Source: Ignavibacteria bacterium
GTDB taxonomy: Bacteria; Bacteroidota; Ignavibacteria; Kapaibacteriales; UBA2268
DNA length: 57,118 nt
Assembly: GCA_016844745.1 (NCBI GenBank)
Contig: JAERMQ010000016.1
Coordinates: 1-57,118 of the forward strand
Reading direction: 5' to 3'
The notes under the pieces: model-generated
Told to the model about the DNA's origin: nothing
Seen by the model: the letters and a program-made list of their open reading frames with translations, nothing else
Databases searched by the model: none
Program-made: the position numbers and the translations under genes
Part shown: one piece after another, positions 1 through 7,275 of the stretch
How the letters are laid out: each line of letters opens with the position of its first letter
Position numbering within the stretch: the first letter of the stretch is position 1

Positions 1-57
1 TGACCATTGACCATTGACAATTGACCATTGACCATTGACCATTAATTTTTGACCATT
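1..57. repeat. Family A 7-bp minisatellite array
   Basis: Seven-base units of the TTGACCA / TTAACCA type run from the left edge of the window to about position 57. The array contains the stop codon and last codons of the minus-strand gene that ends at 42. The same unit recurs at 1083, 34683, 34887, 36403 and 57021. The left limit is unknown because the window is cut here. Confidence 0.9.
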
Positions 58-1004
58 AGTAACTTGGTTTCCTCATAAATCGAGAAAATGCCAAGAGGAA
101 TATATTTCTTGCAAACGGCTTCGGCAAATTGTTTGGAATAAAATGTACCACGCACAAACACCCGTCCGCCTCTTCGTTCTTCGAGTTTGGCATCGGGGAA
201 TAACTCGCTAACTGATTTGAACTGTTCATCGCTTTGAGGAACTAATAGTACATAAAACATTTTCTTAGGTTCTGTTTTATTGACATAGTTATTTATCATT
301 ATTGTTACCTCTTTCAGAAATAATTCTTCCTCGGGAGCAACAATGTTGTCAGCATGGATTATTAGAGTTATAAGGTCAATTAACTCAGAAGCTTGATTAG
401 TCGGAGGCATTAAATTAAGATAAGCATCCACACTTTTCCTTAAATCAATAATATTCGTGTGTTCGGCTACTTTCCATTCTTCATAAGAAGGAATTTGCAG
501 ATTCCAATAAATTTGCAGATTCCAATACAAGGCAAATTCGTTAATTAAATTTATTTCTGTTTTATCTAAAGATTTATCTAAGTAGGCTACTTTCTCGAGA
601 ATATTTAAAATAGGTTCGGCGCCGCTTGGTCTTATAAAAGATTTAACAAGGTGACCTGCCTCTTTACGCTCAAAACGAAGTGCACTCAAAAGAAGTTGAC
701 GAAAACTAAATGTTCTGTTCTCTCGTACCCAGAATCCTGTTCCGATTAACAGAATGAAGGAATATGAAAAGATTTGTACTATATCATTAGCGGCAGGGAA
801 ATAATTTTCTTCTAAAATGTACTTAAACATAAAAGGTATATGAACCGCTAAAGCAAGGAAATATGCAAAGATTGATATGCTCTGGCACACCTCTTTATCA
901 CTTTTTCGCTTCCAAAGCTTATTTACGGTAAAATACATACGAACAATTGTAATCAGGACTGCAAAGGCTACTAGGTAGTTGATAATTTCTTTTAGAAGCT
1001 GCAT
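42..1004 (-). CDS. Membrane protein with helical TerB-like region, function unknown
   Basis: A 320-residue protein that I do not recognise with certainty. Three hydrophobic segments are visible (about residues 8-25, 43-63 and 74-93), followed by a soluble part. Residues 130-240 are helical and acidic, with a pattern (LDKTEINLINEFA, then ADNIVAPEEELFLKEV) that recalls TerB-like tellurite/stress domains. Residues 250-320 form a small alpha/beta domain with a RGGRVFVRGTFYSKQFAE stretch that resembles a SPOR-like fold; both assignments are weak. Residues 160-171 are a perfect duplication (YWNLQI twice). The last codons and the stop lie inside the 7-bp array at the left edge, so the C-terminus MVKN is repeat-derived. 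It starts at an ATG and stands alone upstream of nothing visible in this window. Confidence 0.75.
   Translation of the reverse strand: MQLLKEIINYLVAFAVLITIVRMYFTVNKLWKRKSDKEVCQSISIFAYFLALAVHIPFMFKYILEENYFPAANDIVQIFSYSFILLIGTGFWVRENRTFSFRQLLLSALRFERKEAGHLVKSFIRPSGAEPILNILEKVAYLDKSLDKTEINLINEFALYWNLQIYWNLQIPSYEEWKVAEHTNIIDLRKSVDAYLNLMPPTNQASELIDLITLIIHADNIVAPEEELFLKEVTIMINNYVNKTEPKKMFYVLLVPQSDEQFKSVSELFPDAKLEERRGGRVFVRGTFYSKQFAEAVCKKYIPLGIFSIYEETKLLMVKN
492..527. repeat. Perfect 18-bp tandem duplication inside a gene
   Basis: Two identical copies of an 18-bp unit (492-509 and 510-527) lie in frame in the 320-residue membrane protein and add six residues. The identity of the copies suggests a recent replication-slippage event. 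Confidence 0.9.
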
Positions 1005-1043
1005 AATAGTAATCCTTTAATTTAGGAAATTTACATCTTAACA

Positions 1044-1051
1044 CAAAATTA
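1044..1051 (-). promoter_or_regulatory. Candidate Bacteroidota-type -7 element (TAnnTTTG)
   Basis: Read on the minus strand the sequence is TAATTTTG, which fits the TAnnTTTG consensus of Bacteroidota housekeeping promoters. It lies about 40 bp before the ATG at 1004. No convincing TTG -33 element is seen, and the region is AT-rich, so a chance match is possible. Confidence 0.3.
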
Positions 1052-1082
1052 ACAAATTAATATTAAGAACCAAAAAAAATTA

Positions 1083-1102
1083 TCAATGGTCAATGGTCAA
1101 TG
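1083..1102. repeat. Short family A heptamer array
   Basis: Almost three TCAATGG units stand immediately left of the composite palindrome at 1101-1344. A relic of the opposite orientation (TTGACCATTATCAATT) lies to the right at about 1360-1375, next to the tnaA stop codon. Confidence 0.8.
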
Positions 1103-1344
1103 TAACACGAAATTTCATTTCGTTACAAATTTATCCATGATTAACGAACAATGATTTTTATCAAATGTTAATTAAGAGCCTGTGGAAAAAGAAAAATAAG
1201 AATGTCATTCTGAACGAAGTGAAGAATCCAGAAGCGGCATTGGGACTGGATTCTTCACTTCGTTCAGAATGACATTCTTCTAAATAATTAGTTTTTCCAC
1301 AGACTCTTAAGAAGGATAAATTACGAAATGGAATTTCGTATTAC
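1101..1344. repeat. Composite nested palindrome (outer arms)
   Basis: The gap 1005-1374 holds no gene but is almost all repeat. The outer arms (1101-1132 and about 1317-1344) are inverted copies of each other with few mismatches, and each arm is itself a small hairpin with a CGAAAT / ATTTCG stem (1102-1125 and 1322-1340). Between them sits the family B palindrome at 1172-1310. The arrangement looks like one element inserted into another. Confidence 0.75.
1172..1310. repeat. Family B palindromic element, copy 1
   Basis: Terminal arms of 19 bp (TTAAGAGCCTGTGGAAAAA and its near-perfect complement, one mismatch) flank inner arms containing GTCATTCTGAACGAAGTGAA. The whole 139 bp can fold into one long hairpin. 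It has no coding capacity. Related copies are at 9224, 13618, 25721 and 38801. The size and terminal inverted repeats suit a MITE-like or REP-like element. Confidence 0.9.
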
Positions 1345-1374
1345 ATTTACAATTAAAAATTGACCATTATCAAT

Positions 1375-2745
1375 TTAAACATATTCGAATTTAGCTGTGA
1401 AATGTCGCAGGAGTGGCGCTTCCCAAGCGATTTTCATTTTCCTGAGTTGAGTGCGGTTGTTAAAGACTTCAATTATTGCTTCAGCAGTATAATCGATATG
1501 GCTCTTGGTATAAACCCTGCGAGGTACGGCAAATCTGACTAATTCCATTGGAGGTGCTATATGCTTTCCGTTTTCATCTTTTTTACCAAACATAACCGAA
1601 CCTATTTCAACACTACGAATACCACCGGTCTTATAGACTTCACAGGCTATTGCCTGACCGGGGAAGAATTCCGGCTCGATATGAGGTGCAAATCGTTTTG
1701 CATCAAGATAAATAGCATGACCACCTGTCGGCACAAGGAGCGGTACTCCGGCTGCCAATAATAAGTCACCGAAATATTTTACTTGTTCGATTCTATATTT
1801 CAGATAATTTTCATCCATCACCTCGCGGAAACCTTCTGCAAGCGCTTCCAAATCACGTCTGGCAAGTCCACCATAAGTCACGAATCCTTCGGTAACAATC
1901 AGAACGGTTTTCATTTTTTCAGCTAATTTGTCATCATTCAGGGCGATAAAGCCACCTGTATTGGATAGACCATCCTTTTTAGCGCTCATAGTAGCGCCGT
2001 CGGCATAAGAGAACATTTCACGGGCTATTTCCAAAATTGATTTGTTTTCGTAGCCTTTTTCTTTTTGCTTGATAAAATATGAATTTTCAGCAAACCTGCA
2101 GCAATCTAAATATAGTGGAATACCATAGGAATTAAGTAGTTCTTTTGTTTGCGAAATGTTCTCCATCGAAACAGGTTGTCCACCGCCGCTATTATTCGTA
2201 ACAGTAATCATGCAAATTGGAATATTTGCTTTACCTGTTTTTTCGATTAAAGCCTTCAATGCATCCAAGTCCATATTGCCCTTGAAGTCGGCTGCTACGT
2301 CAGGTCTGGTGCCTATTGAAGTCGGCAGGTCCACGGCTTCTGCCTGTGAAAATTCAATATTTCCGCGGGTAGTATCGAAATGTGTATTATTTGGAATTAC
2401 ACGTCCTTTGCCACCAAGAATTGAGAATACAATCCTTTCGGCTGCGCGTCCTTGATGGGTTGGGATTATATGTTTGAAACCAGTTATATTTCGAACAGCG
2501 TCTTCGAATTTAAAGTAACTTTTGGAGCCGGCATAGGATTCATCTCCATCCATTAGCGCTGCCCATTGGCGGCTGCTCATTGCTGTAGTTCCGCTATCAG
2601 TCAGCATGTCGATTGTGACATGTTCGCTATGCAAATAAAAGGTATTATTGAATGCATTTTCAAGGAATTTTTCTCGTTGTGAATAAGAAGTAATGGGAAT
2701 ATGTTCAATTGATTTGATTTTGAAAGGTTCTATCAGCGTTTTCAT
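1375..2745 (-). CDS. tnaA: Tryptophanase (tryptophan indole-lyase)
   Basis: A 456-residue PLP enzyme of the tryptophanase/tyrosine phenol-lyase family, which cleaves L-tryptophan to indole, pyruvate and ammonia in the cytoplasm. The PLP lysine is in MSAKKDG (Lys257). The protein aligns without gaps to tyrosine phenol-lyase numbering, so the specificity positions can be read directly: residue 124 is Asp (THFDTTRG), 381 is Ile (VEIG) and 448 is His (LRHFTAK). Tyrosine phenol-lyases have Thr124, Arg381 and Phe448, whereas tryptophanases have Asp, a small aliphatic and His. This supports tryptophanase. The length is normal and an AAGG ribosome site precedes the ATG. No tnaC-like leader peptide, tnaB transporter or other tryptophan gene is nearby. 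The stop codon touches a family A repeat relic. Confidence 0.93.
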   Translation of the reverse strand: MKTLIEPFKIKSIEHIPITSYSQREKFLENAFNNTFYLHSEHVTIDMLTDSGTTAMSSRQWAALMDGDESYAGSKSYFKFEDAVRNITGFKHIIPTHQGRAAERIVFSILGGKGRVIPNNTHFDTTRGNIEFSQAEAVDLPTSIGTRPDVAADFKGNMDLDALKALIEKTGKANIPICMITVTNNSGGGQPVSMENISQTKELLNSYGIPLYLDCCRFAENSYFIKQKEKGYENKSILEIAREMFSYADGATMSAKKDGLSNTGGFIALNDDKLAEKMKTVLIVTEGFVTYGGLARRDLEALAEGFREVMDENYLKYRIEQVKYFGDLLLAAGVPLLVPTGGHAIYLDAKRFAPHIEPEFFPGQAIACEVYKTGGIRSVEIGSVMFGKKDENGKHIAPPMELVRFAVPRRVYTKSHIDYTAEAIIEVFNNRTQLRKMKIAWEAPLLRHFTAKFEYV

Positions 2746-2800
2746 ATATTACCTTGCGGTTTAATCATTAGTTTTTAATAATATGCATAAATACAAACTC

Positions 2801-2808
2801 CAAAGTTA
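2801..2808 (-). promoter_or_regulatory. Candidate -7 element (TAnnTTTG) for tnaA
   Basis: On the minus strand this reads TAACTTTG, matching TAnnTTTG, 56 bp upstream of the tnaA ATG. No clear TTG is seen about 20 bp further upstream, so the call rests on one box only. Confidence 0.35.
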
Positions 2809-2846
2809 AGAAAAATTCGTTGAAAGTGGAGTAGGATTTTACTATA

Positions 2847-2884
2847 GAGTTATGAGTTATGAGGTATGAGTTATTAGTTATGGG
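2847..2884. repeat. 8-bp tandem repeat (GAGTTATG-type)
   Basis: About four to five degenerate copies of an 8-bp GAGTTATG unit lie between tnaA and the toxin gene. The array is short and imperfect and has no coding potential. Confidence 0.8.
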
Positions 2885-2987
2885 TTCAAAATTGTCAATC
2901 CTATTAAGTCTATTTATGGCTAACCAGCACTCATATTCGAACTTTTACTATATTTGAAAAAACGAAGGGTATAAGTATTGATCAACA

Positions 2988-3395
2988 TTAAATTGAAATT
3001 TTATAAATTTTCCCTCTACAAGGACAAACAAATGAAAATGGTTTATTTGTGATCATTACTAAGTTTGTAATCTCTTTCCATCTGGTTATTGTATATTCTA
3101 CTAGCTCCCAATATTTATAACCAATTTTTTTATTTGGAGGTTTAATAAAAAAAATACCAACACCATGCTTTTCCAATAATTTTCTTTGATTAACTTTTCG
3201 ATTAATATTCAAATCATGAGTAATCACAATACCTTGATCCTCTCCAATTTTAGGTATCCAGTCTTCATCTTTGGCTCCTTTTCCAAATACATCTTCAATA
3301 GACAGAACTTCGAAACCTTGTTTATTAGGTAGTTCTAAAATATGTAATCCTTTTGCTAAGTTTGGAGGAATATTTTCATCGAAATATATTTTCAT
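2988..3395 (-). CDS. PIN-like toxin of a type II toxin-antitoxin pair (DUF5615/VapC45-like)
   Basis: A 135-residue protein with the layout of DUF5615/Mut7-C-like PIN nucleases. An acidic DEN triad opens the fold (Asp6, Glu7), a KDEDW cluster follows (43-46), and Asp61 lies in VITHDLN after a hydrophobic strand. These acidic residues would bind the metal for RNA cleavage. The C-terminal third (ITNLVMITNKPFSFVCPCRGKI) extends beyond the minimal PIN core. It starts in a 4-bp ATGA overlap with the gene upstream, an HTH-DUF433 protein, which is the classic antitoxin-toxin arrangement. The family assignment is from motif and context; the RNA target is unknown. Confidence 0.8.
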   Translation of the reverse strand: MKIYFDENIPPNLAKGLHILELPNKQGFEVLSIEDVFGKGAKDEDWIPKIGEDQGIVITHDLNINRKVNQRKLLEKHGVGIFFIKPPNKKIGYKYWELVEYTITRWKEITNLVMITNKPFSFVCPCRGKIYKISI

Positions 3396-4051
3396 GCTGC
3401 TTTTCTTTGATAATAGTATATTGCATCTTTAACTTGCTGAACATTAATATTATAAATTGATGCAATAAAATCTATTGATTCACCGCCCTTATAAAAACCA
3501 TAAATGGTATTTGTCAAAATATTTGTCCCATCAATTGTTGGTGCTCCAAATTGATGTTTTGGGTCAACTACAATACTGTGACCTTTGCCTAAAGGCCAAT
3601 AACGTTCAGCTAAATTATCAAAACTAAAATCAATTTTTTTATAATATAACTCAATGAGATTTTTAAATCCCAATTGTTTTGTAATGTCAGCTTTTATAAC
3701 AACATCTTTATCAAAATAATAGAAAATATCCTTTTCACCTGCTAATATTTTTGTAAAAGCAAATGGAAATTTAATTTGAAATTCTTCTGAAATTAATTTA
3801 TGTGCTGTTAATATTTTTTTGGGACTAAGTCCTAGTTCTCTTAATTTAACAAAAATATATATTTCTATGAAGGTATTAAAATCTACGGCTTTTTCTTTAC
3901 CAGCACCCCAAGAATATGTTTCATTTTGTTGTATAGCAAAACAATTATCCCAATATGCTTTTATCCATCTTCTAACTTTATATGTAGGCAATTGCAGGAT
4001 TTCAGATATATCGGGTGCAGTAAATATTCCAATTCCTAGAGAAGATTCCAT
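3392..4051 (-). CDS. Antitoxin: MerR-like HTH with C-terminal DUF433 (VapB45-like)
   Basis: A 219-residue protein. Residues 8-40 look like a winged/MerR-type helix-turn-helix (TAPDISEILQLPTYKVRRWI). Residues about 155-215 match DUF433: VVDPKHQFGAPTIDGTNI, then IYGFYKGGESIDFIASIYNI and VQQVKDAIYYY. This domain typically pairs with DUF5615 PIN-like toxins. The gene comes first in the operon and overlaps the toxin start by 4 bp, so translation is probably coupled. A good AGAGGTG ribosome site precedes the ATG. By analogy with the family it should neutralise the toxin and repress its own promoter; no operator was identified. Confidence 0.8.
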   Translation of the reverse strand: MESSLGIGIFTAPDISEILQLPTYKVRRWIKAYWDNCFAIQQNETYSWGAGKEKAVDFNTFIEIYIFVKLRELGLSPKKILTAHKLISEEFQIKFPFAFTKILAGEKDIFYYFDKDVVIKADITKQLGFKNLIELYYKKIDFSFDNLAERYWPLGKGHSIVVDPKHQFGAPTIDGTNILTNTIYGFYKGGESIDFIASIYNINVQQVKDAIYYYQRKAA

Positions 4052-4071
4052 AATTTCACCTCTTTTTATTT

Positions 4072-4079
4072 CAAAAATA
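4072..4079 (-). promoter_or_regulatory. Candidate -7 element (TAnnTTTG) for the toxin-antitoxin operon
   Basis: On the minus strand this reads TATTTTTG, fitting TAnnTTTG, only about 20 bp before the antitoxin ATG. That would give a very short leader. There is no clear -33 element. Confidence 0.3.
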
Positions 4080-4258
4080 CAAAAAATTAGATTTATTACC
4101 CATAAATATAGCTTTATTTTGTTACAAAATCATTTTTGAAATGCCAATCCTCAACATGTTAATATCATCTTTCAATACTTTGATATGGATTTAAGGAATT
4201 GTAAAAATAACAATTGAATGAAATCCTCTTATTTATTAAAAGTAATAAAAAATTAGAA

Positions 4259-5449
4259 TTAAACCTTCTTTACATACACGTTACCGATAATCGGGTCGGT
4301 GGAGTTTATGGAATATAATTTATGAATGATATTATCATGAAGAACCGCTCCTTCGGGCATTATTTTTAGTCCTGAATTAGTGATAATATCCTGAGCGAGA
4401 ATCATACCTTCGTTAAGTTCGGCAAGAGCTATTGCTACTTCGTCGGAATTCGGATTCATTTCGCTGATAAATTGCTCCAATAAAATCAGGACCCTGTTAT
4501 CATAAATTCTCTTTGCCTGATTTTTAAGAATTTCCAGGGCAGTATCATGTTTTTTGCTGCCAACTTCAATCAATTCCTCAAAATCCAATGCAGCCCTTAT
4601 TATACGTGAAGGGAGCGGTATCTGCCAATTCTGGAATCTTTCAGGAAAACCACTCCCGTCGTAGTTTTCATAAACATGATATAATATATTAGCGACATTT
4701 TTGTATCTCGGTATGCTCGATAAAATGTCCCTTGCATTGAGAGGAATATTGAACATCAACTTATGTGAAGGCCTGCCATCTGTCATAACAGGCATTTTCA
4801 GTAAATTATCAGGAAGAAAAACTTTTCCTGCATAACTCAGGTATGCTGCTATTTCAAGGTCTTCAATTTCATAATCCTGCAAACCACCGATTTGATGGGC
4901 AATCCAAACGCTTGATTGAGCAACTCTCTTTAACATATCTGTTGAATAAGGCAATCTGGCTTGCAGGAATTTGCTTGCAAGTTTAGTAATATCATTAATA
5001 CCCTGTTGCAATTCATCGCTAACTTCGGTTAATTGTTTATTTTCATATTTCAATTGATGCTGCATATTAACAATGCGGAGCGCCGGTCGAAGCCGGGCTT
5101 GAATCTCATTATGCTTAATTGGTTTTGTGATGAAATCATCAGCACCTTTTTCGAAAGCAGTTGTAATTATTTCACTGTCGGATATTCCCGTTAGAACAAT
5201 GAAATAGATATCATTATAATTCTTATCTTCTCTTACCTTGGATAGTAAGTCCAATCCATTCAAATCGGACATAGAAATATCGGAAATAACTATCGAGGGG
5301 TGACTCTCCCGGATTATTTCCAGAGCAGTTTCACCATCGTTTGCACGCATTATTTTAGCATCGGGCAACACACGGTAAATCAGTTTCTCTACTGTAAATA
5401 GGACACTGTCTTCATCGTCGATTAGCAAGAAAAGTATCTCATTCTTCAT
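4259..5449 (-). CDS. Response regulator with degenerate HD-GYP-type output domain
   Basis: A 396-residue cytoplasmic protein. Residues 1-125 form a complete CheY-like receiver: acidic pocket DDED (11-14), phospho-acceptor Asp57 (ISDISMSD), Thr87 and Lys109 (ITKPI). A coiled linker (128-160) leads to an HD-GYP-like domain. In that domain the metal-binding HD in the usual LHDIGK motif is replaced by LSYAGK (204-209), while a YENYDGSGFP motif (260-269) corresponds to the HHE-DGxGYP block, with only His258 kept. It therefore probably does not hydrolyse cyclic di-GMP, although it may still bind it. The start overlaps the motB end by 11 bp, so it is the last gene of the mot operon and likely tunes the motor or its expression. 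Confidence 0.85.
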   Translation of the reverse strand: MKNEILFLLIDDEDSVLFTVEKLIYRVLPDAKIMRANDGETALEIIRESHPSIVISDISMSDLNGLDLLSKVREDKNYNDIYFIVLTGISDSEIITTAFEKGADDFITKPIKHNEIQARLRPALRIVNMQHQLKYENKQLTEVSDELQQGINDITKLASKFLQARLPYSTDMLKRVAQSSVWIAHQIGGLQDYEIEDLEIAAYLSYAGKVFLPDNLLKMPVMTDGRPSHKLMFNIPLNARDILSSIPRYKNVANILYHVYENYDGSGFPERFQNWQIPLPSRIIRAALDFEELIEVGSKKHDTALEILKNQAKRIYDNRVLILLEQFISEMNPNSDEVAIALAELNEGMILAQDIITNSGLKIMPEGAVLHDNIIHKLYSINSTDPIIGNVYVKKV

Positions 5450-6374
5450 TGAGTTGTTCCTTGGCTTTGTTCATAAATTCCGAAGAGCCCATATTTCTGA
5501 CGAAAATCTCAATTCGGCGATTCATTTTATCAAATGGATTTGCAGGATTTGACGGCTTGGAATCAGCATAACCGATAACCTTGGTTACCTGCCCGCCGCC
5601 TAAATCACTCCATAAACCGTTCCTCTCCAAATAAGCTCGAGCCATATTAGCTCTGTCGCAAGACAGTTCCCAATTTGTATAGCCGGCATTTTTGCTAAAC
5701 CTGCTTTGGTCAGTATGCCCTTCTACTTCGACATTGTTCGGTAACTTTCCGATTTCTTTAGCAATTTTTTCTAAAAAAAACATCGCTCTTGACTTTAATC
5801 GGGCGCTACCGGATTCAAAGTAAGTACCGTCATCAGCTTCGAATATTTTAATACGCATACCTTCTTCGGTTACTTCAATTCTGATATTTTCAATAAATTC
5901 CTTTAAATCTGGTTTTGCATTAACCAATTCGTTGAAATATTTTTTCAAACTTTCTGCAACTCCTTTCACCTTCTCGGCGGCTTTAGATGAGTCACGAGTT
6001 GCAATCTGCTGCATTTTACTAAGTAAGGAATCCCTCATTTCAGGTTCGAACGATACAACGAATTTCTCTTTACTGTTTCCTTTAGCACCTTCACCTTTTC
6101 CGGCAGGTTTCAATTTTAAATTTACAGGTACGGCAATTTTTCCCTGAGCAAATTTGAATGCGCCGGGGTCTTTGAAATATGAAGAAACAGATTCCTTAAC
6201 TTCCTGATTAGAAGCCAATATCCACATAACGATAAAAAATGCCATCATAGCCGTTACGAAATCAGCATAAGCAACCTTCCAGGCTCCCCCGTGATAAGGA
6301 TGTCCGCCGTGCCCTTTTCTCTTTTTTATTATTATCGGTTCTTCTTTATGAGATGGTCTTTCTTCTTCTGCCAT
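5439..6374 (-). CDS. motB: Flagellar-type stator protein MotB
   Basis: A 311-residue inner-membrane protein. After a basic N-terminus there is one transmembrane helix (about 31-52) carrying the proton- or ion-conducting aspartate, Asp38, in KVAYADFVTAMMAFF. The plug/linker follows, then an OmpA/MotB peptidoglycan-binding domain (about 180-300) with VEGHTDQ and the NWELSCDRANMARAYL helix. It would anchor the MotA ring to the cell wall. A strong AGGAGG ribosome site precedes the ATG, 17 bp after motA. No flagellar structural genes are in this window. Confidence 0.93.
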   Translation of the reverse strand: MAEEERPSHKEEPIIIKKRKGHGGHPYHGGAWKVAYADFVTAMMAFFIVMWILASNQEVKESVSSYFKDPGAFKFAQGKIAVPVNLKLKPAGKGEGAKGNSKEKFVVSFEPEMRDSLLSKMQQIATRDSSKAAEKVKGVAESLKKYFNELVNAKPDLKEFIENIRIEVTEEGMRIKIFEADDGTYFESGSARLKSRAMFFLEKIAKEIGKLPNNVEVEGHTDQSRFSKNAGYTNWELSCDRANMARAYLERNGLWSDLGGGQVTKVIGYADSKPSNPANPFDKMNRRIEIFVRNMGSSEFMNKAKEQLNEE

Positions 6375-6391
6375 TGTATCCTCCTTGATAA

Positions 6392-7255
6392 TTACTTAGT
6401 AGATTTCAATGCTTCTTCTGTTTCTTTGAATGATGGGCGATATTCCGGTTCAATTGCTCTTCTGCCGTATTCAACTGCTACCGAAGCAGGCGCTCCTTTT
6501 GCAAATGAAAGTAACGATGCTTTAATAGCTGCTAAATAAGTAGATTCTTTTTTAACAATTGAATCCATATGCTTTGCAACAGGACCAACAAAACCATAGC
6601 TGAATAACACTCCAATAAAAGTACCAACCAATGCTCCGGCTATATGCTCTCCAACCTTAGCAGCACCTTCGTTGATAGCTCCCATCGTGACAATAACACC
6701 AAGAACGGCCGCAACAATTCCGAGACCGGGGAATGAATCCGCAGTTACTGTTAGTTGAGCAGATGGCATTAATTCCTCAGAATGAACGGATTCCAAATCC
6801 AGGTCCATCAATTCCTCAAGGTCGTGTGCCGGAACTCCTCCACTGAGAACAATTTTCAAAGTATCACAGAGAAACTCGACCCCGTGATGATTTGCCAAAA
6901 ATGTAGAATATTTTGCCATTATTGTGCTGGAATCAGGCTTTTCCACATGCGGTTCGAGAGCTATAAGACCTTCCCTTTTTGCAAACTGAAAGAGTTCATA
7001 AAGCAGCTTTAAAAGTTCGATATAAGCCTTTTTACTAACCTTGGGACCTTTTAATATACCCAGGGCACCGGCAATTATTCTCTTTATCAAAGGCATTGGG
7101 GCAGAGATAAGGAGAGCGCCGGTAGCAGCACCGATAATAATTAAATATTCTGGAAGAGCTGCAAAAGCTCCCATTCTACCGAAATCGAATTTCACTGCTA
7201 TCATGAAGCCCAGTGCGGCGCTACCTACTACTACTAAGAATCCTACTATAACCAT
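6392..7255 (-). CDS. motA: Stator protein MotA
   Basis: A 287-residue polytopic membrane protein with four hydrophobic segments: 1-22, 33-55, and a C-terminal pair around 170-195 and 205-230. The cytoplasmic loop carries the REGL motif (rotor-interacting region). PGLGIVAAVLG and GFVGPVAKH include the two conserved prolines of MotA. It forms the ion-conducting ring with MotB, encoded directly downstream. A GGAGG site lies 7 bp before the ATG. It could also belong to an ExbB/TolQ-like motor, but the length, loop and MotB partner favour MotA. Confidence 0.93.
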   Translation of the reverse strand: MVIVGFLVVVGSAALGFMIAVKFDFGRMGAFAALPEYLIIIGAATGALLISAPMPLIKRIIAGALGILKGPKVSKKAYIELLKLLYELFQFAKREGLIALEPHVEKPDSSTIMAKYSTFLANHHGVEFLCDTLKIVLSGGVPAHDLEELMDLDLESVHSEELMPSAQLTVTADSFPGLGIVAAVLGVIVTMGAINEGAAKVGEHIAGALVGTFIGVLFSYGFVGPVAKHMDSIVKKESTYLAAIKASLLSFAKGAPASVAVEYGRRAIEPEYRPSFKETEEALKSTK

Positions 7256-7275
7256 ATAGCAACCTCCATGTATGA

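Noticed and set aside
1375..2745. Tyrosine phenol-lyase as the product
   Set aside because: Positions 124, 381 and 448 are Asp, Ile and His instead of Thr, Arg and Phe.
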